A stretch of DNA of 10,532 nucleotides from Deferribacterales bacterium UBA4806 (GTDB lineage Bacteria > Chrysiogenota > Deferribacteres > Deferribacterales > UBA228): NCBI GenBank assembly GCA_002402635.1, contig DHGE01000141.1, forward strand, positions 1 through 10,532, in the 5' to 3' direction. The notes under the pieces were generated by a model. That model was not told the origin of the DNA and did not search any database. It saw nothing but the letters and a program-made list of their open reading frames with translations. Shown piece by piece: positions 1-6,788 of the stretch. A program made the position numbers and the translations under genes. Each line of letters begins with the position of its first letter. Within the stretch, counting starts at the first letter, position 1.

Positions 1-1332
1 AATCCATTAAAGGCATGTCAACCATTAGGCGCCCTTTTTGCTGCAATAGGCCTCGAGAAAACTATGCCCTATGTACATGGCTCTCAAGGTTGCGCAGCCT
101 ATTTCAGGTCGCACTTTGCAAGGCACTTCAAAGAGCCATTTATAGCTGTATCAGACTCCATGACAGAAGAAGCTGCAGTTTTTGGGGGGCTCAACAACAT
201 GATAGAGGGGCTACTCAATGCCTATAAGATTTATAAACCAGACATGTTTGCAATTTGTACAACCTGCATGGCAGAAGTCATAGGAGACGATTTAAATAAC
301 TTTGTAAAAAAAGCAAAATCTGAAGGATCTCTACCAATTGACTTTCCTGTTGTCTATGCAAATACACCTTCATTCAAGGGCTCACATATTACAGGTTATG
401 ACAATATGTTATACAGCATATTGTCCCAGCTTGGCGTAAAAGATACTAACAAAAAAAGTGACACTATTAATGTTATTATGGGTTTTGACACCTATATAGA
501 AAACTTTAAGGAAATAAAGAGAATATTGAATGCCTTTGACATTAACTACAATATTATTAGTGACCCATCAGAGATTTTAGATTCACCTGCCAATGGCAAC
601 TATGAGTTATATAAAGGTGGTACCCCAATTGAGGCAATCAAAAATGCACCTAATGCTAAAGCCACATTAATGTTGCAAAAATACTCCACCGAAAAAGTAA
701 AATCATTAATAGAAGGCGACTGGGATCAACCTGTGAAAATTATAAACCCTCTTGGCCTTACTGGCTCAGATGAACTTATTATGGCTATAGCAGAAATTAG
801 TGAAAAGAAAATTCCTGAAATCTTCGAAGACGAAAGAGGTAAGGCCGTTGATGCTATTGCAGATTCTTATTACCATATATATGGTAAAACCTTTTCATTA
901 AATGCTGACCCTGACCTTAGTATTGGTTTAACTAGGTTTATTTTAGAATTGGGTGGCAAATTAAATCACATCTTATTAACCAATGGTTCTAAAAAATGGA
1001 AACGCGAAGTTGAATCAATTCTTGAAGGCTATAACATGAAAAATGATGTGGAAGTACACTTTAACAAAGACTTATGGCACTTTAGATCCCTTCTCTTTGA
1101 TAAAAAATCTGATTACATAATAGGCAATTCCTATGCAAAATTTTTAAGTAGAGATACAGAGATTCCACTCATTAGGATTGGCTTTCCACTACCTGACAGA
1201 CATCACTTACACAGATATGCAACCATTGGCTACAAAGGGATAATTAATCTTTTAGTCTGGATAGTTAATACTGTGTTAGATAACGAGGATAGAATGTCAA
1301 TGAATTCAACAAGTTATGATGTCATAAAATAG
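1..1332 (+). CDS. nifK: Nitrogenase molybdenum-iron protein beta subunit NifK (5' partial)
   Basis: This is the beta subunit of the MoFe protein, which with NifD binds the P-cluster and reduces N2. The reading frame is open from base 1, so the N-terminus is outside the window; 443 residues are visible. Three P-cluster cysteines are seen with the same spacing as Azotobacter vinelandii Cys70, Cys95 and Cys153: C6 in KACQPLGA, C31 in HGSQGC and C89 in TTCMAEVIGDD. A serine at residue 124 (TPSF) falls exactly where Azotobacter Ser188 would be. The first visible residue matches Azotobacter residue about 65; since many NifK proteins have a shorter N-terminus, the missing part may be much smaller than 64 residues. 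The HGSQGC and YFRSHF context favours the Mo enzyme over VnfK or AnfK. nifE follows after 8 bp, so the two are probably cotranscribed. One oddity is an extra cysteine, C86, three residues before C89. Identification is secure. Confidence 0.97.
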   Translation, partial: NPLKACQPLGALFAAIGLEKTMPYVHGSQGCAAYFRSHFARHFKEPFIAVSDSMTEEAAVFGGLNNMIEGLLNAYKIYKPDMFAICTTCMAEVIGDDLNNFVKKAKSEGSLPIDFPVVYANTPSFKGSHITGYDNMLYSILSQLGVKDTNKKSDTINVIMGFDTYIENFKEIKRILNAFDINYNIISDPSEILDSPANGNYELYKGGTPIEAIKNAPNAKATLMLQKYSTEKVKSLIEGDWDQPVKIINPLGLTGSDELIMAIAEISEKKIPEIFEDERGKAVDAIADSYYHIYGKTFSLNADPDLSIGLTRFILELGGKLNHILLTNGSKKWKREVESILEGYNMKNDVEVHFNKDLWHFRSLLFDKKSDYIIGNSYAKFLSRDTEIPLIRIGFPLPDRHHLHRYATIGYKGIINLLVWIVNTVLDNEDRMSMNSTSYDVIK

Positions 1333-1340
1333 GTTTAATT

Positions 1341-2693
1341 ATGATTAAAGCAAATAAAGAGCTCTTTAATGAGCCAGATTGCTCTATTAATAAGGCAAAA
1401 GAAGCAAAGGAAAGAATTAAAGGCTGCAGTAAACCAGTGCCTGGCAAAGCTAGTGGAGGGTGTGCCTTTGATGGAGCACAAATTGTACTCTATCCAATTG
1501 CTGACTGCGCTCATATTGTACATGGCCCCAACCTGTGTTGCTCTCACAGTTATTTTACAAGGGGAACCAGGACTACATATAAGGAACCCTTATATAATTA
1601 CGGTTTCTCAACAGATTTAGCTGAAACAGATATAATCTTTGGCGCAGAAAAAAAATTGCTAAATAAAATTAATTATGTCAATGATCATTTCAAACCCAGG
1701 GCGATTTTCGTTTATTCAACCTGTGTTTCTGCAATGATCGGTGAGGATATTGATAGAATATGCAAAGAAGCTAAAGATAGGTTAAATATTCCTGTTATAC
1801 CTGTTGATTCACCAGGGTTTATTGGTAAAAAGAATTATGGCAATAAACTTGCTGGTGAAGCTTTACTTAAACATGTCATAGGCACCGGTAAGCCTCACAA
1901 CACAACTAAAAGAGACATCTGCTTAATTGGAGAATACAATATTGCAGGTGAAATCTGGAATATTATGCCGCTCTTTGACGAGTTAGGTATCAGGGTTTTA
2001 AGCAAAATCACTGGAGACTCTACCTTTGATGAATTAACTTATGGGCACTACGCAAAATGCTCTGTTGTAATTTGCAGCCAGGCTTTACTCTCCCTTGCCA
2101 GGAAGTTGAAAGAACAATTTAATATCCCCTATATTCAGGGCTCCTTTTACAGCATGAAGGAGATTAAAAAAACGCTGTTAAATATTGCAGATGAGCTTCA
2201 AGATAAACCTTTGCGAAAGGACATTTTAGACTTAACCAAAAGAAAAGAGGTAGAAACTTATAAAAAAATTGTCCCCTATGCAGAGAAACTTAAAGATAAA
2301 AAGGTTTTTATCTACAGCGGTGGCGTTAAAAGCTGGTCCTTTGTTTATCTTTTAGAAGAATTAGGGCTTGAAGTTATTGGAACAAGTACTAGGAAATCAA
2401 CAGATGAAGATATTGAACACCTTAAAGCTTATTTTGAGGGCAAACAAAAAATCCTTATGGAACAGGGTGATGGCATTAAAATTTTAGAATTAATGCAAAA
2501 GCATAATGCAGATCTTCTTCTTGCAGGTGGGAGAAATAGATATACATCCATTAAAGGGATGTACCCTTTTGTTGATATAAACCAGGAAAGATTGCACGCC
2601 TACTCTGGTTATAAAGGCATAATCAGGCTTGCTAAAGATATTTACAACGAATTTAGCAGCCCCGTATTTAAAATAGCAAGGGGGCCTTTTTAA
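1341..2693 (+). CDS. nifE: Nitrogenase FeMo-cofactor scaffold subunit NifE
   Basis: NifE pairs with NifN to form the scaffold on which the NifB product is converted to FeMo-co before transfer to NifDK. The 450-residue protein has the family's usual length. It shows the N-terminal SGGCAFDGAQI block, HIVHGP, VYSTCVSAMIGED, LIGEYNIAGE, SGGVKSWSF, AGGRNRYTSIKG and a C-terminal FVDINQER. C41, C66 and C128 have the spacing of Azotobacter NifE Cys37, Cys62 and Cys124, which hold the [4Fe-4S] cluster that corresponds to the P-cluster. C245 (ICSQALLSLARKL) matches Cys250, near the precursor cofactor site. The start is ATG 8 bp after nifK, with only a weak AGG overlapping the nifK stop codon, so coupled translation is likely. 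The loop after C66 reads CCSHSYFTRGTRTT, with a second adjacent cysteine that I do not recall from classical NifE. NifD is excluded by length and by these NifE blocks. Confidence 0.95.
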   Translation: MIKANKELFNEPDCSINKAKEAKERIKGCSKPVPGKASGGCAFDGAQIVLYPIADCAHIVHGPNLCCSHSYFTRGTRTTYKEPLYNYGFSTDLAETDIIFGAEKKLLNKINYVNDHFKPRAIFVYSTCVSAMIGEDIDRICKEAKDRLNIPVIPVDSPGFIGKKNYGNKLAGEALLKHVIGTGKPHNTTKRDICLIGEYNIAGEIWNIMPLFDELGIRVLSKITGDSTFDELTYGHYAKCSVVICSQALLSLARKLKEQFNIPYIQGSFYSMKEIKKTLLNIADELQDKPLRKDILDLTKRKEVETYKKIVPYAEKLKDKKVFIYSGGVKSWSFVYLLEELGLEVIGTSTRKSTDEDIEHLKAYFEGKQKILMEQGDGIKILELMQKHNADLLLAGGRNRYTSIKGMYPFVDINQERLHAYSGYKGIIRLAKDIYNEFSSPVFKIARGPF

Positions 2694-3995
2694 ATGGGTG
2701 AATTAAAGGTGGTAAAGAAGGATGGCACAACAAATCCATTAAAGAAAAGTCCACTCTTAGGAGCAACACTTGCAATGGCTGGGATTAATAATACACTTAT
2801 TTTACATCATGGCTGCCAGGGTTGCACAGCTCTTACAAAAAATTTACTTACAGCTCATTTTAATGAGGTTATCCCAGTAAGTACCACAGCAAGCAGCGAC
2901 ATTGCTACAATTATGGGGGGCAACAATATTGAGGAGGCGGTAAATAACATTTTAAAAAATAAAACTCCTGATTTAATAGCTATCCTTTCAACGACACTTG
3001 TAGAAACCAGAGGAGATGATATTTTTGGTGAGTTAAAGACTATTAAAAATAAACTTTCTCTAAATTGCCCCATCATATATATAAATTCTGCCGATTTTAT
3101 AGGTGACGCTGAAGTTGGATTTGCCAAGGCAATACTTGAATTAGTTGCAAATATATCTCATGAAAAAACTGAAACAACAAAAAAAATTAATATATTAACT
3201 AATTTCTCCATGACTTGTGGGGATTTATTAGAACTTAAAGGAATTTTGAATGATTTTGATCTTGATCATACCATATTGCCCGATATTTCTTCTCTTTCAG
3301 GCTCCTGCAATGATTATCCAGGCCTCATTAAAAGTTCTATCACTTTAAATGATATAAAATCATTATCAAATTCTGAAGCTACTATCTGCATAGGAACTAG
3401 TATGTTAAAGGTTGCCGAATACTTAAAGGATTACTTTAATGTACCCTATTATTTTTTGCCATCAATAACAGGAGTAAAATATACAGATTCTTTTTTTACA
3501 TTATTAGAAGAAATGTCAGGCAAAAAAAGGAAGGATAAATATATCCTAGAACGAAATATTTTAATTGATTCAATGCTAGATTGCCACTTCTACTTAACTA
3601 ATAAAAACATATCAATAGCAATTGAACCCGATTTATTATATGCGCTCAGTTATTTTCTAGTTGAAGAAATGGGAACAAAATTAGAGGCAGCTGTTACGAC
3701 AAATAACAGTGACATTGCTGAAGAAATTCCTACAAATAACATTTATGTTGGTGACCTTGAAGATTTTTTAGATGAACTTAAACACTCAGAACTCATCATA
3801 TCAAATTATTACGGTCTATTAGTAAGTAAGAAAAAAAATATACCAATATACTTTGCAGGTTTTCCTATAAAAAACAGGCTTGGATACCATTTAAAAAGCT
3901 TCATAGGCTACAGAGGCACAAGAGATTTTCTTTTTGATATTGCAAATATCTTTTTGGACATTGAAGAGGAAGAATCATTAATAAAGATAATTTAG
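2694..3995 (+). CDS. nifN: Nitrogenase FeMo-cofactor scaffold subunit NifN
   Basis: NifN is the NifK-like half of the NifEN scaffold for FeMo-co assembly. The 433-residue protein begins with the family pattern TNPLKKSPLLGATLAMAG, then HHGCQGCTAL, an IMGGNNIEEA block and LSTTLVETRGDD. C44 sits at the same residue number as Azotobacter Cys44, the single NifN ligand of the [4Fe-4S] cluster. The positions that in NifK hold the first and third P-cluster cysteines are S19 and L100, as expected for NifN, and this separates it from NifK. C-terminal conservation is visible in AGFPIKNRLG and SFIGYRGTRDF. The ATG abuts the nifE stop codon with no gap, and a G-rich ribosome binding site (AAGGGGG) lies inside the end of nifE. 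An unusual feature is C41, which replaces the serine usually seen in HGSQGC. Alternative family members such as VnfN cannot be fully excluded, but nifK upstream makes NifN the natural call. Confidence 0.92.
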   Translation: MGELKVVKKDGTTNPLKKSPLLGATLAMAGINNTLILHHGCQGCTALTKNLLTAHFNEVIPVSTTASSDIATIMGGNNIEEAVNNILKNKTPDLIAILSTTLVETRGDDIFGELKTIKNKLSLNCPIIYINSADFIGDAEVGFAKAILELVANISHEKTETTKKINILTNFSMTCGDLLELKGILNDFDLDHTILPDISSLSGSCNDYPGLIKSSITLNDIKSLSNSEATICIGTSMLKVAEYLKDYFNVPYYFLPSITGVKYTDSFFTLLEEMSGKKRKDKYILERNILIDSMLDCHFYLTNKNISIAIEPDLLYALSYFLVEEMGTKLEAAVTTNNSDIAEEIPTNNIYVGDLEDFLDELKHSELIISNYYGLLVSKKKNIPIYFAGFPIKNRLGYHLKSFIGYRGTRDFLFDIANIFLDIEEEESLIKII

Positions 3996-4006
3996 TGGAG
4001 GCAATT

Positions 4007-4381
4007 ATGAAAGTAGCATTTTGTTCAAACGATGGCACATGTGTTGATGAACACTTTGGCAGAAGCAACAATATATATATTTATGATGTAAATAAGAGTG
4101 ATTATACCTTCCTTGAGAAAAGATCTGTAACTCCTATTGATGGCACAGTGGAGCACAAAAATATCACTGAATTAAAGGTTGAATCTATTAAGGATTGTAC
4201 CCTTTTATATGTCAATGAAGTAGGAGGCCCTGCAGCTGCTGTTATTATTAAAAACAAAATTCACCCCATTAAAGTTGATGCCAAAACGAATATTATAGAT
4301 GTTTTAAACAAACTTAAGGAAATGCTTAATAATAATCCACCTATGTGGCTTGTGAGAGCCAATCTTAATAAGGAAAAATAG
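4007..4381 (+). CDS. nifX: NifX-type iron-molybdenum cofactor carrier protein
   Basis: This small cytoplasmic protein of 124 residues belongs to the NifX/NafY/NifB C-terminal domain family, which binds NifB-co or FeMo-co precursors and passes them between NifB, NifEN and NifDK. It starts MKVAFCSNDG, followed by the family motif DEHFGRS, then LYVNEVGGPAAA, KIHPIKVD, and a tail NNNPPMWL that matches the NPPPWL end typical of NifX. I chose the ATG at 4007 because a strong Shine-Dalgarno, GGAGG at 3997-4001, sits 5 bp in front of it. The alternative GTG at 3995 overlaps the nifN stop but would place that site inside the gene. It follows nifN after 11 bp and precedes nifB by 2 bp. The adjacent NifB lacks a fused domain of this family, so this protein may serve that role too. 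The split between NifX and related NifY-like proteins is inferred from the tail and context. Confidence 0.82.
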   Translation: MKVAFCSNDGTCVDEHFGRSNNIYIYDVNKSDYTFLEKRSVTPIDGTVEHKNITELKVESIKDCTLLYVNEVGGPAAAVIIKNKIHPIKVDAKTNIIDVLNKLKEMLNNNPPMWLVRANLNKEK

Positions 4382-4383
4382 AA

Positions 4384-5250
4384 ATGACTGAGGGAAAAAT
4401 TAGTAAACATCCATGTTTTTGTGTAAAGTCTCATTTTACTCACGCCAGACTTCACTTGCCTGTGGCACCAAAATGCAACATTCAGTGTAATTATTGTAAT
4501 AGAAAATTTGACTGTTCAAATGAGTCAATGCCTGGCTACACTAGTAAACTTTTACAACCAATTGAGGCTTTAAATTATGTCGATGAATTTACAAAAGAAA
4601 ACAAAAATTTATCGGTTATTGGTATAGCAGGCCCAGGTGACCCATTGGCAAATGCAGATAAAGTATTTAAAACACTTTCACTTATTAAACAACATTACCC
4701 TGATCTACTATTTTGTTTGAGTACAAATGGATTAAATATTGTTCAATATATAAAGGATATAGTGAACTCTGGCTTAACCCACATTACAGTTACTTTAAAC
4801 GCTATTAATCCTGAAATTTCACAGCATATTTATAAATACATATACTATAAAGGCAAAAAATATACAGGACTAAAGGCTTCTACAATATTAGTAGAAAATC
4901 AATTAAAAGGTATAAAATTGTTAGTAGCAAATAATATAAAAGTAAAAATTAATACCATACTAATTCCTGCAATAAATGCTAATGAAATTGGTAATATTTC
5001 ACAAACCATTAAAAACATTGACGTTAACATACATAATATAACAGGCCTCATTGTTAAAAAAGAGCATAATACGCCATTTTCTATAATGGGTTTGAGAGCC
5101 CCAACTGATTCAGAAATAGTGGAAGCGCAAAAAATTAGTGCAAATATTTTCGGCAGTTTTTCCTATATAATGAAGCACTGCAAGCAATGCAGAGCTGATT
5201 CAGCTGGTTTGTTAACAAAAGAAACAATACCTCAGATTATAAGTAAATAG
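4384..5250 (+). CDS. nifB: FeMo-cofactor biosynthesis radical SAM protein NifB, short form
   Basis: NifB uses S-adenosylmethionine to fuse two [4Fe-4S] clusters and insert the central carbide, giving NifB-co, the core of FeMo-co. The radical SAM motif CNIQCNYC is at residues 31-38 (C31, C35, C38). It is preceded by HPC at 9-11 and HARLHLPVAPK, and followed by NRKFDCSNES, IAGPGDPLA, STNGL and GLRAPTDSEI. The C-terminal HCKQCRADSAGLL (C266, C269) is a NifB hallmark and supplies conserved cysteines near the cluster sites. At 288 residues it ends just after the catalytic core and lacks the C-terminal NifX-like domain found in many bacterial NifB proteins. The ATG lies 2 bp after nifX, with AAGGA at 4370-4374 as ribosome binding site. 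It is the last gene of the nif unit here; the next gene is convergent. Confidence 0.96.
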   Translation: MTEGKISKHPCFCVKSHFTHARLHLPVAPKCNIQCNYCNRKFDCSNESMPGYTSKLLQPIEALNYVDEFTKENKNLSVIGIAGPGDPLANADKVFKTLSLIKQHYPDLLFCLSTNGLNIVQYIKDIVNSGLTHITVTLNAINPEISQHIYKYIYYKGKKYTGLKASTILVENQLKGIKLLVANNIKVKINTILIPAINANEIGNISQTIKNIDVNIHNITGLIVKKEHNTPFSIMGLRAPTDSEIVEAQKISANIFGSFSYIMKHCKQCRADSAGLLTKETIPQIISK

Positions 5251-5280
5251 ATATATTATTTAATATAACTGCTAGTAGCT

Positions 5281-5310
5281 AAAACAGTATTTACAATAAA
5301 ATACTATTTT
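5281..5310. terminator. Possible bidirectional terminator hairpin at the nifB/ccmD junction
   Basis: The arms 5281-5292 (AAAACAGTATTT) and 5299-5310 (AAATACTATTTT) are complementary over 11 of 12 positions around a 6-base loop. The single mismatch, C5285 with A5306, becomes a G-U pair in minus-strand RNA. Each strand's transcript ends its 3' arm in four U residues, as expected of a weak bidirectional terminator between converging operons. The stem is very AT-rich and no long U tract follows it, and it overlaps the ccmD stop codon, so the call is tentative. Confidence 0.38.
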
Positions 5311-5441
5311 ATAAGTTCCTTTTTTAGCTCTTCCAATTCTTTTTTTAGCTGACTGGTAAAGTTTGATAGTTTTATCAGATAAAATACAATGCATAACCAT
5401 ATAAATATGTAAGCTGTGGCCAAATAATTAATATTTTTCAA
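5304..5441 (-). CDS. ccmD: CcmD-like small membrane protein of cytochrome c maturation
   Basis: This is a 45-residue protein that I read directly from the reverse strand downstream of ccmC. One hydrophobic segment at about residues 6-24 (YLATAYIFIWLCIVFYLI) is followed by a charged helix, QLKKELEELKKEL, likely a short coiled coil on the cytoplasmic side. That layout, the A-Y-x-x-x-W pattern and the position after ccmC match CcmD, which stabilises CcmC and helps release heme-loaded CcmE from the CcmABC complex. It begins at TTG (5441-5439), which overlaps the ccmC stop codon as TTGA. AGAGG at 5452-5448, six bases upstream, is a credible ribosome binding site, and no in-frame ATG exists upstream nearby. 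CcmD is poorly conserved in sequence, so the identification rests on size, topology and location. Confidence 0.75.
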   Translation of the reverse strand: MKNINYLATAYIFIWLCIVFYLIKLSNFTSQLKKELEELKKELIK

Positions 5442-6106
5442 TCTAAGCCTCTGTTGAATTTTATTTTTTTTATTTCTACATATAATCTTTCAAGTTTTAT
5501 TCTTTTAACTAATAAATTAATAAAAAGCAGTGTAAAAGCAAATAAAGAAAAAAGTAATGTATATAACATAGATTTTTCAAGACCACCTCCACTTCTAAAA
5601 ACATTGGGATGAATTGTCCTGAACCATTTTATAGAAAAATACACTAATGGCACATCTATAAAACCTATTATACCTAAGATTGCTGAATATGTAGCCTTTT
5701 TCTGATCGTCATCAATAAACTTTCTCAATAACAGATAAGATGCATAAATAAACCACAAAACAAGTGTTGTTGTAAGCCTTGGATCCCATGTCCAGTAAGC
5801 TCCCCATACTGGCTTTGCCCAAAGAGGCCCCGTAACTAAAACAATAGTACAGAAGACTAGTCCCACTTCGGCTGATGAAAAAGCAATACCATCATAGGTA
5901 GACTTATTTTTTTTAAGATATAAAATGCTAAATATAAAGGTTAACAAGAAAGCAAAAAAACTTACCCAGGCAGAGGATACATGGAAATAAAAAATTTTCT
6001 GTATAATTCCCATGGTTTTTTCTTCTGGTACATAAAAAAAGACTAAATAAATAGCTGTAACTACAAACAGGATTGTTATAATATCGAATATATTGTTTTT
6101 TTTCAT
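5438..6106 (-). CDS. ccmC: Heme-handling protein CcmC (cytochrome c maturation)
   Basis: CcmC is an integral membrane protein of the heme-handling family that binds heme through a periplasmic tryptophan-rich loop and loads it onto CcmE. The WWD motif is clear: WGAYWTWDPRLT. Two conserved histidines, in FYFHVSSAW and RTIHPNVF, are 124 residues apart, the same spacing as E. coli His60 and His184, the heme axial ligands. About six hydrophobic segments are present. I chose ATG at 6106, giving 222 residues and an N-terminus (MKKNNIFDII) like other CcmC proteins; a TTG at 6130 would add 8 residues but overlap ccmB by 23 bases. The ATG begins one base after the ccmB stop codon, and the gene's own stop overlaps the start of ccmD, so translation is probably coupled along the operon. 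The shorter WWD motif and length exclude CcmF; the operon setting excludes CcsA of System II. Confidence 0.93.
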   Translation of the reverse strand: MKKNNIFDIITILFVVTAIYLVFFYVPEEKTMGIIQKIFYFHVSSAWVSFFAFLLTFIFSILYLKKNKSTYDGIAFSSAEVGLVFCTIVLVTGPLWAKPVWGAYWTWDPRLTTTLVLWFIYASYLLLRKFIDDDQKKATYSAILGIIGFIDVPLVYFSIKWFRTIHPNVFRSGGGLEKSMLYTLLFSLFAFTLLFINLLVKRIKLERLYVEIKKIKFNRGLD

Positions 6107-6107
6107 A

Positions 6108-6788
6108 CTACTCTTCAAAAATTTTATCAATAAGCATATAAATCACAAGTGTAAAGATTATATCAAAAGCAACAAGTAATTTAAACCATTTTATATAATC
6201 GTCCGATGTTTCAGCTCCCATATAAAGTGATATCCCTTTAATACCTGCAAGGAGTATTGGAATAATAAGTGGCAATAACAAGAGAGGCAATAGCAATTCT
6301 TTTGCCCTAGTTTTTATTGTCATAAAACTAAATAAAGAACCTAATAAGGCAAACCCGTAAGTGCCAAATAGGAGAAAATAAATAGGAAAAATTCCTTCAG
6401 CAAATATATTGATATTATAAAAAACAGTAAATACTGGAATGATAATAATCTCCATCAGTAAAATAAAGATAGTTATAGAAAGGACTTTACCAAAAAAAAT
6501 TGCACTTATATCAACAGGTGCTAGCATAAGAGCCACTATAGAATCGTTTACTGTTTCAATTAAAACTGCCCTATTTAAACCCAGTACACCTGAAAAAACA
6601 ATTGCTATCCATATAATACCAACACTGAGTTCATTATAAACTTTAGAACCACTAGTTATAACGAATGAAAAAATAACTATAATAATAAGCGCATAAAATA
6701 ACATTGAATTAATAATATCCTTTGACTTTAATTCTAAAACCAAATCCTTATAAAAAATCCTTATAAGTGTAGTAAAATATGCTCTCAT
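6108..6788 (-). CDS. ccmB: Heme exporter permease subunit CcmB
   Basis: CcmB is the membrane subunit of the CcmAB ABC complex, whose ATP hydrolysis releases heme-loaded CcmE from CcmC and CcmD. The 226-residue protein has the usual length and about six membrane segments (roughly 27-45, 57-72, 100-124, 134-156, 164-182 and 201-221). Family signatures are KDLVLELKSKDIINSML at the cytoplasmic N-terminus and the block KTRAKELLLPLLLLPL with a preceding GSLFSF, which match CcmB of System I closely. Its ATG overlaps the ccmA stop codon in an ATGA arrangement, a classic sign of translational coupling between the two transporter subunits, and ccmC follows immediately. No unusual features are seen. Confidence 0.92.
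   Translation of the reverse strand: MRAYFTTLIRIFYKDLVLELKSKDIINSMLFYALIIIVIFSFVITSGSKVYNELSVGIIWIAIVFSGVLGLNRAVLIETVNDSIVALMLAPVDISAIFFGKVLSITIFILLMEIIIIPVFTVFYNINIFAEGIFPIYFLLFGTYGFALLGSLFSFMTIKTRAKELLLPLLLLPLIIPILLAGIKGISLYMGAETSDDYIKWFKLLVAFDIIFTLVIYMLIDKIFEE

Noticed and set aside
15..227. Open frame overlapping the start of nifK in another frame
   Set aside because: It lies wholly inside nifK, whose conserved ligand motifs in frame 1 are continuous through this stretch, and its own protein resembles nothing I recognise.
1335..1547. Antisense open frame over the start of nifE, and a second + strand frame at 1369-1620
   Set aside because: Both are shadows of nifE, whose family motifs are uninterrupted here; no ribosome binding site or protein similarity supports them.
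2855..3127. Antisense open frame within nifN
   Set aside because: Low-complexity translation opposite a well-conserved gene; no independent support.
4141..4160. TGGCAC inside nifX as half of a sigma54 promoter
   Set aside because: No matching TTGC element follows at the required spacing, and the position is internal to a tightly packed operon.
4261..4455. Antisense open frame across the nifX/nifB boundary
   Set aside because: It covers the conserved C-terminus of NifX and N-terminus of NifB and has no recognisable content.
6439..6639. + strand open frame opposite ccmB, and an antisense-frame ORF at 8257-8454 within ccmF
   Set aside because: Both sit inside clear membrane-protein genes and show only compositional hydrophobicity or AT-rich residues.
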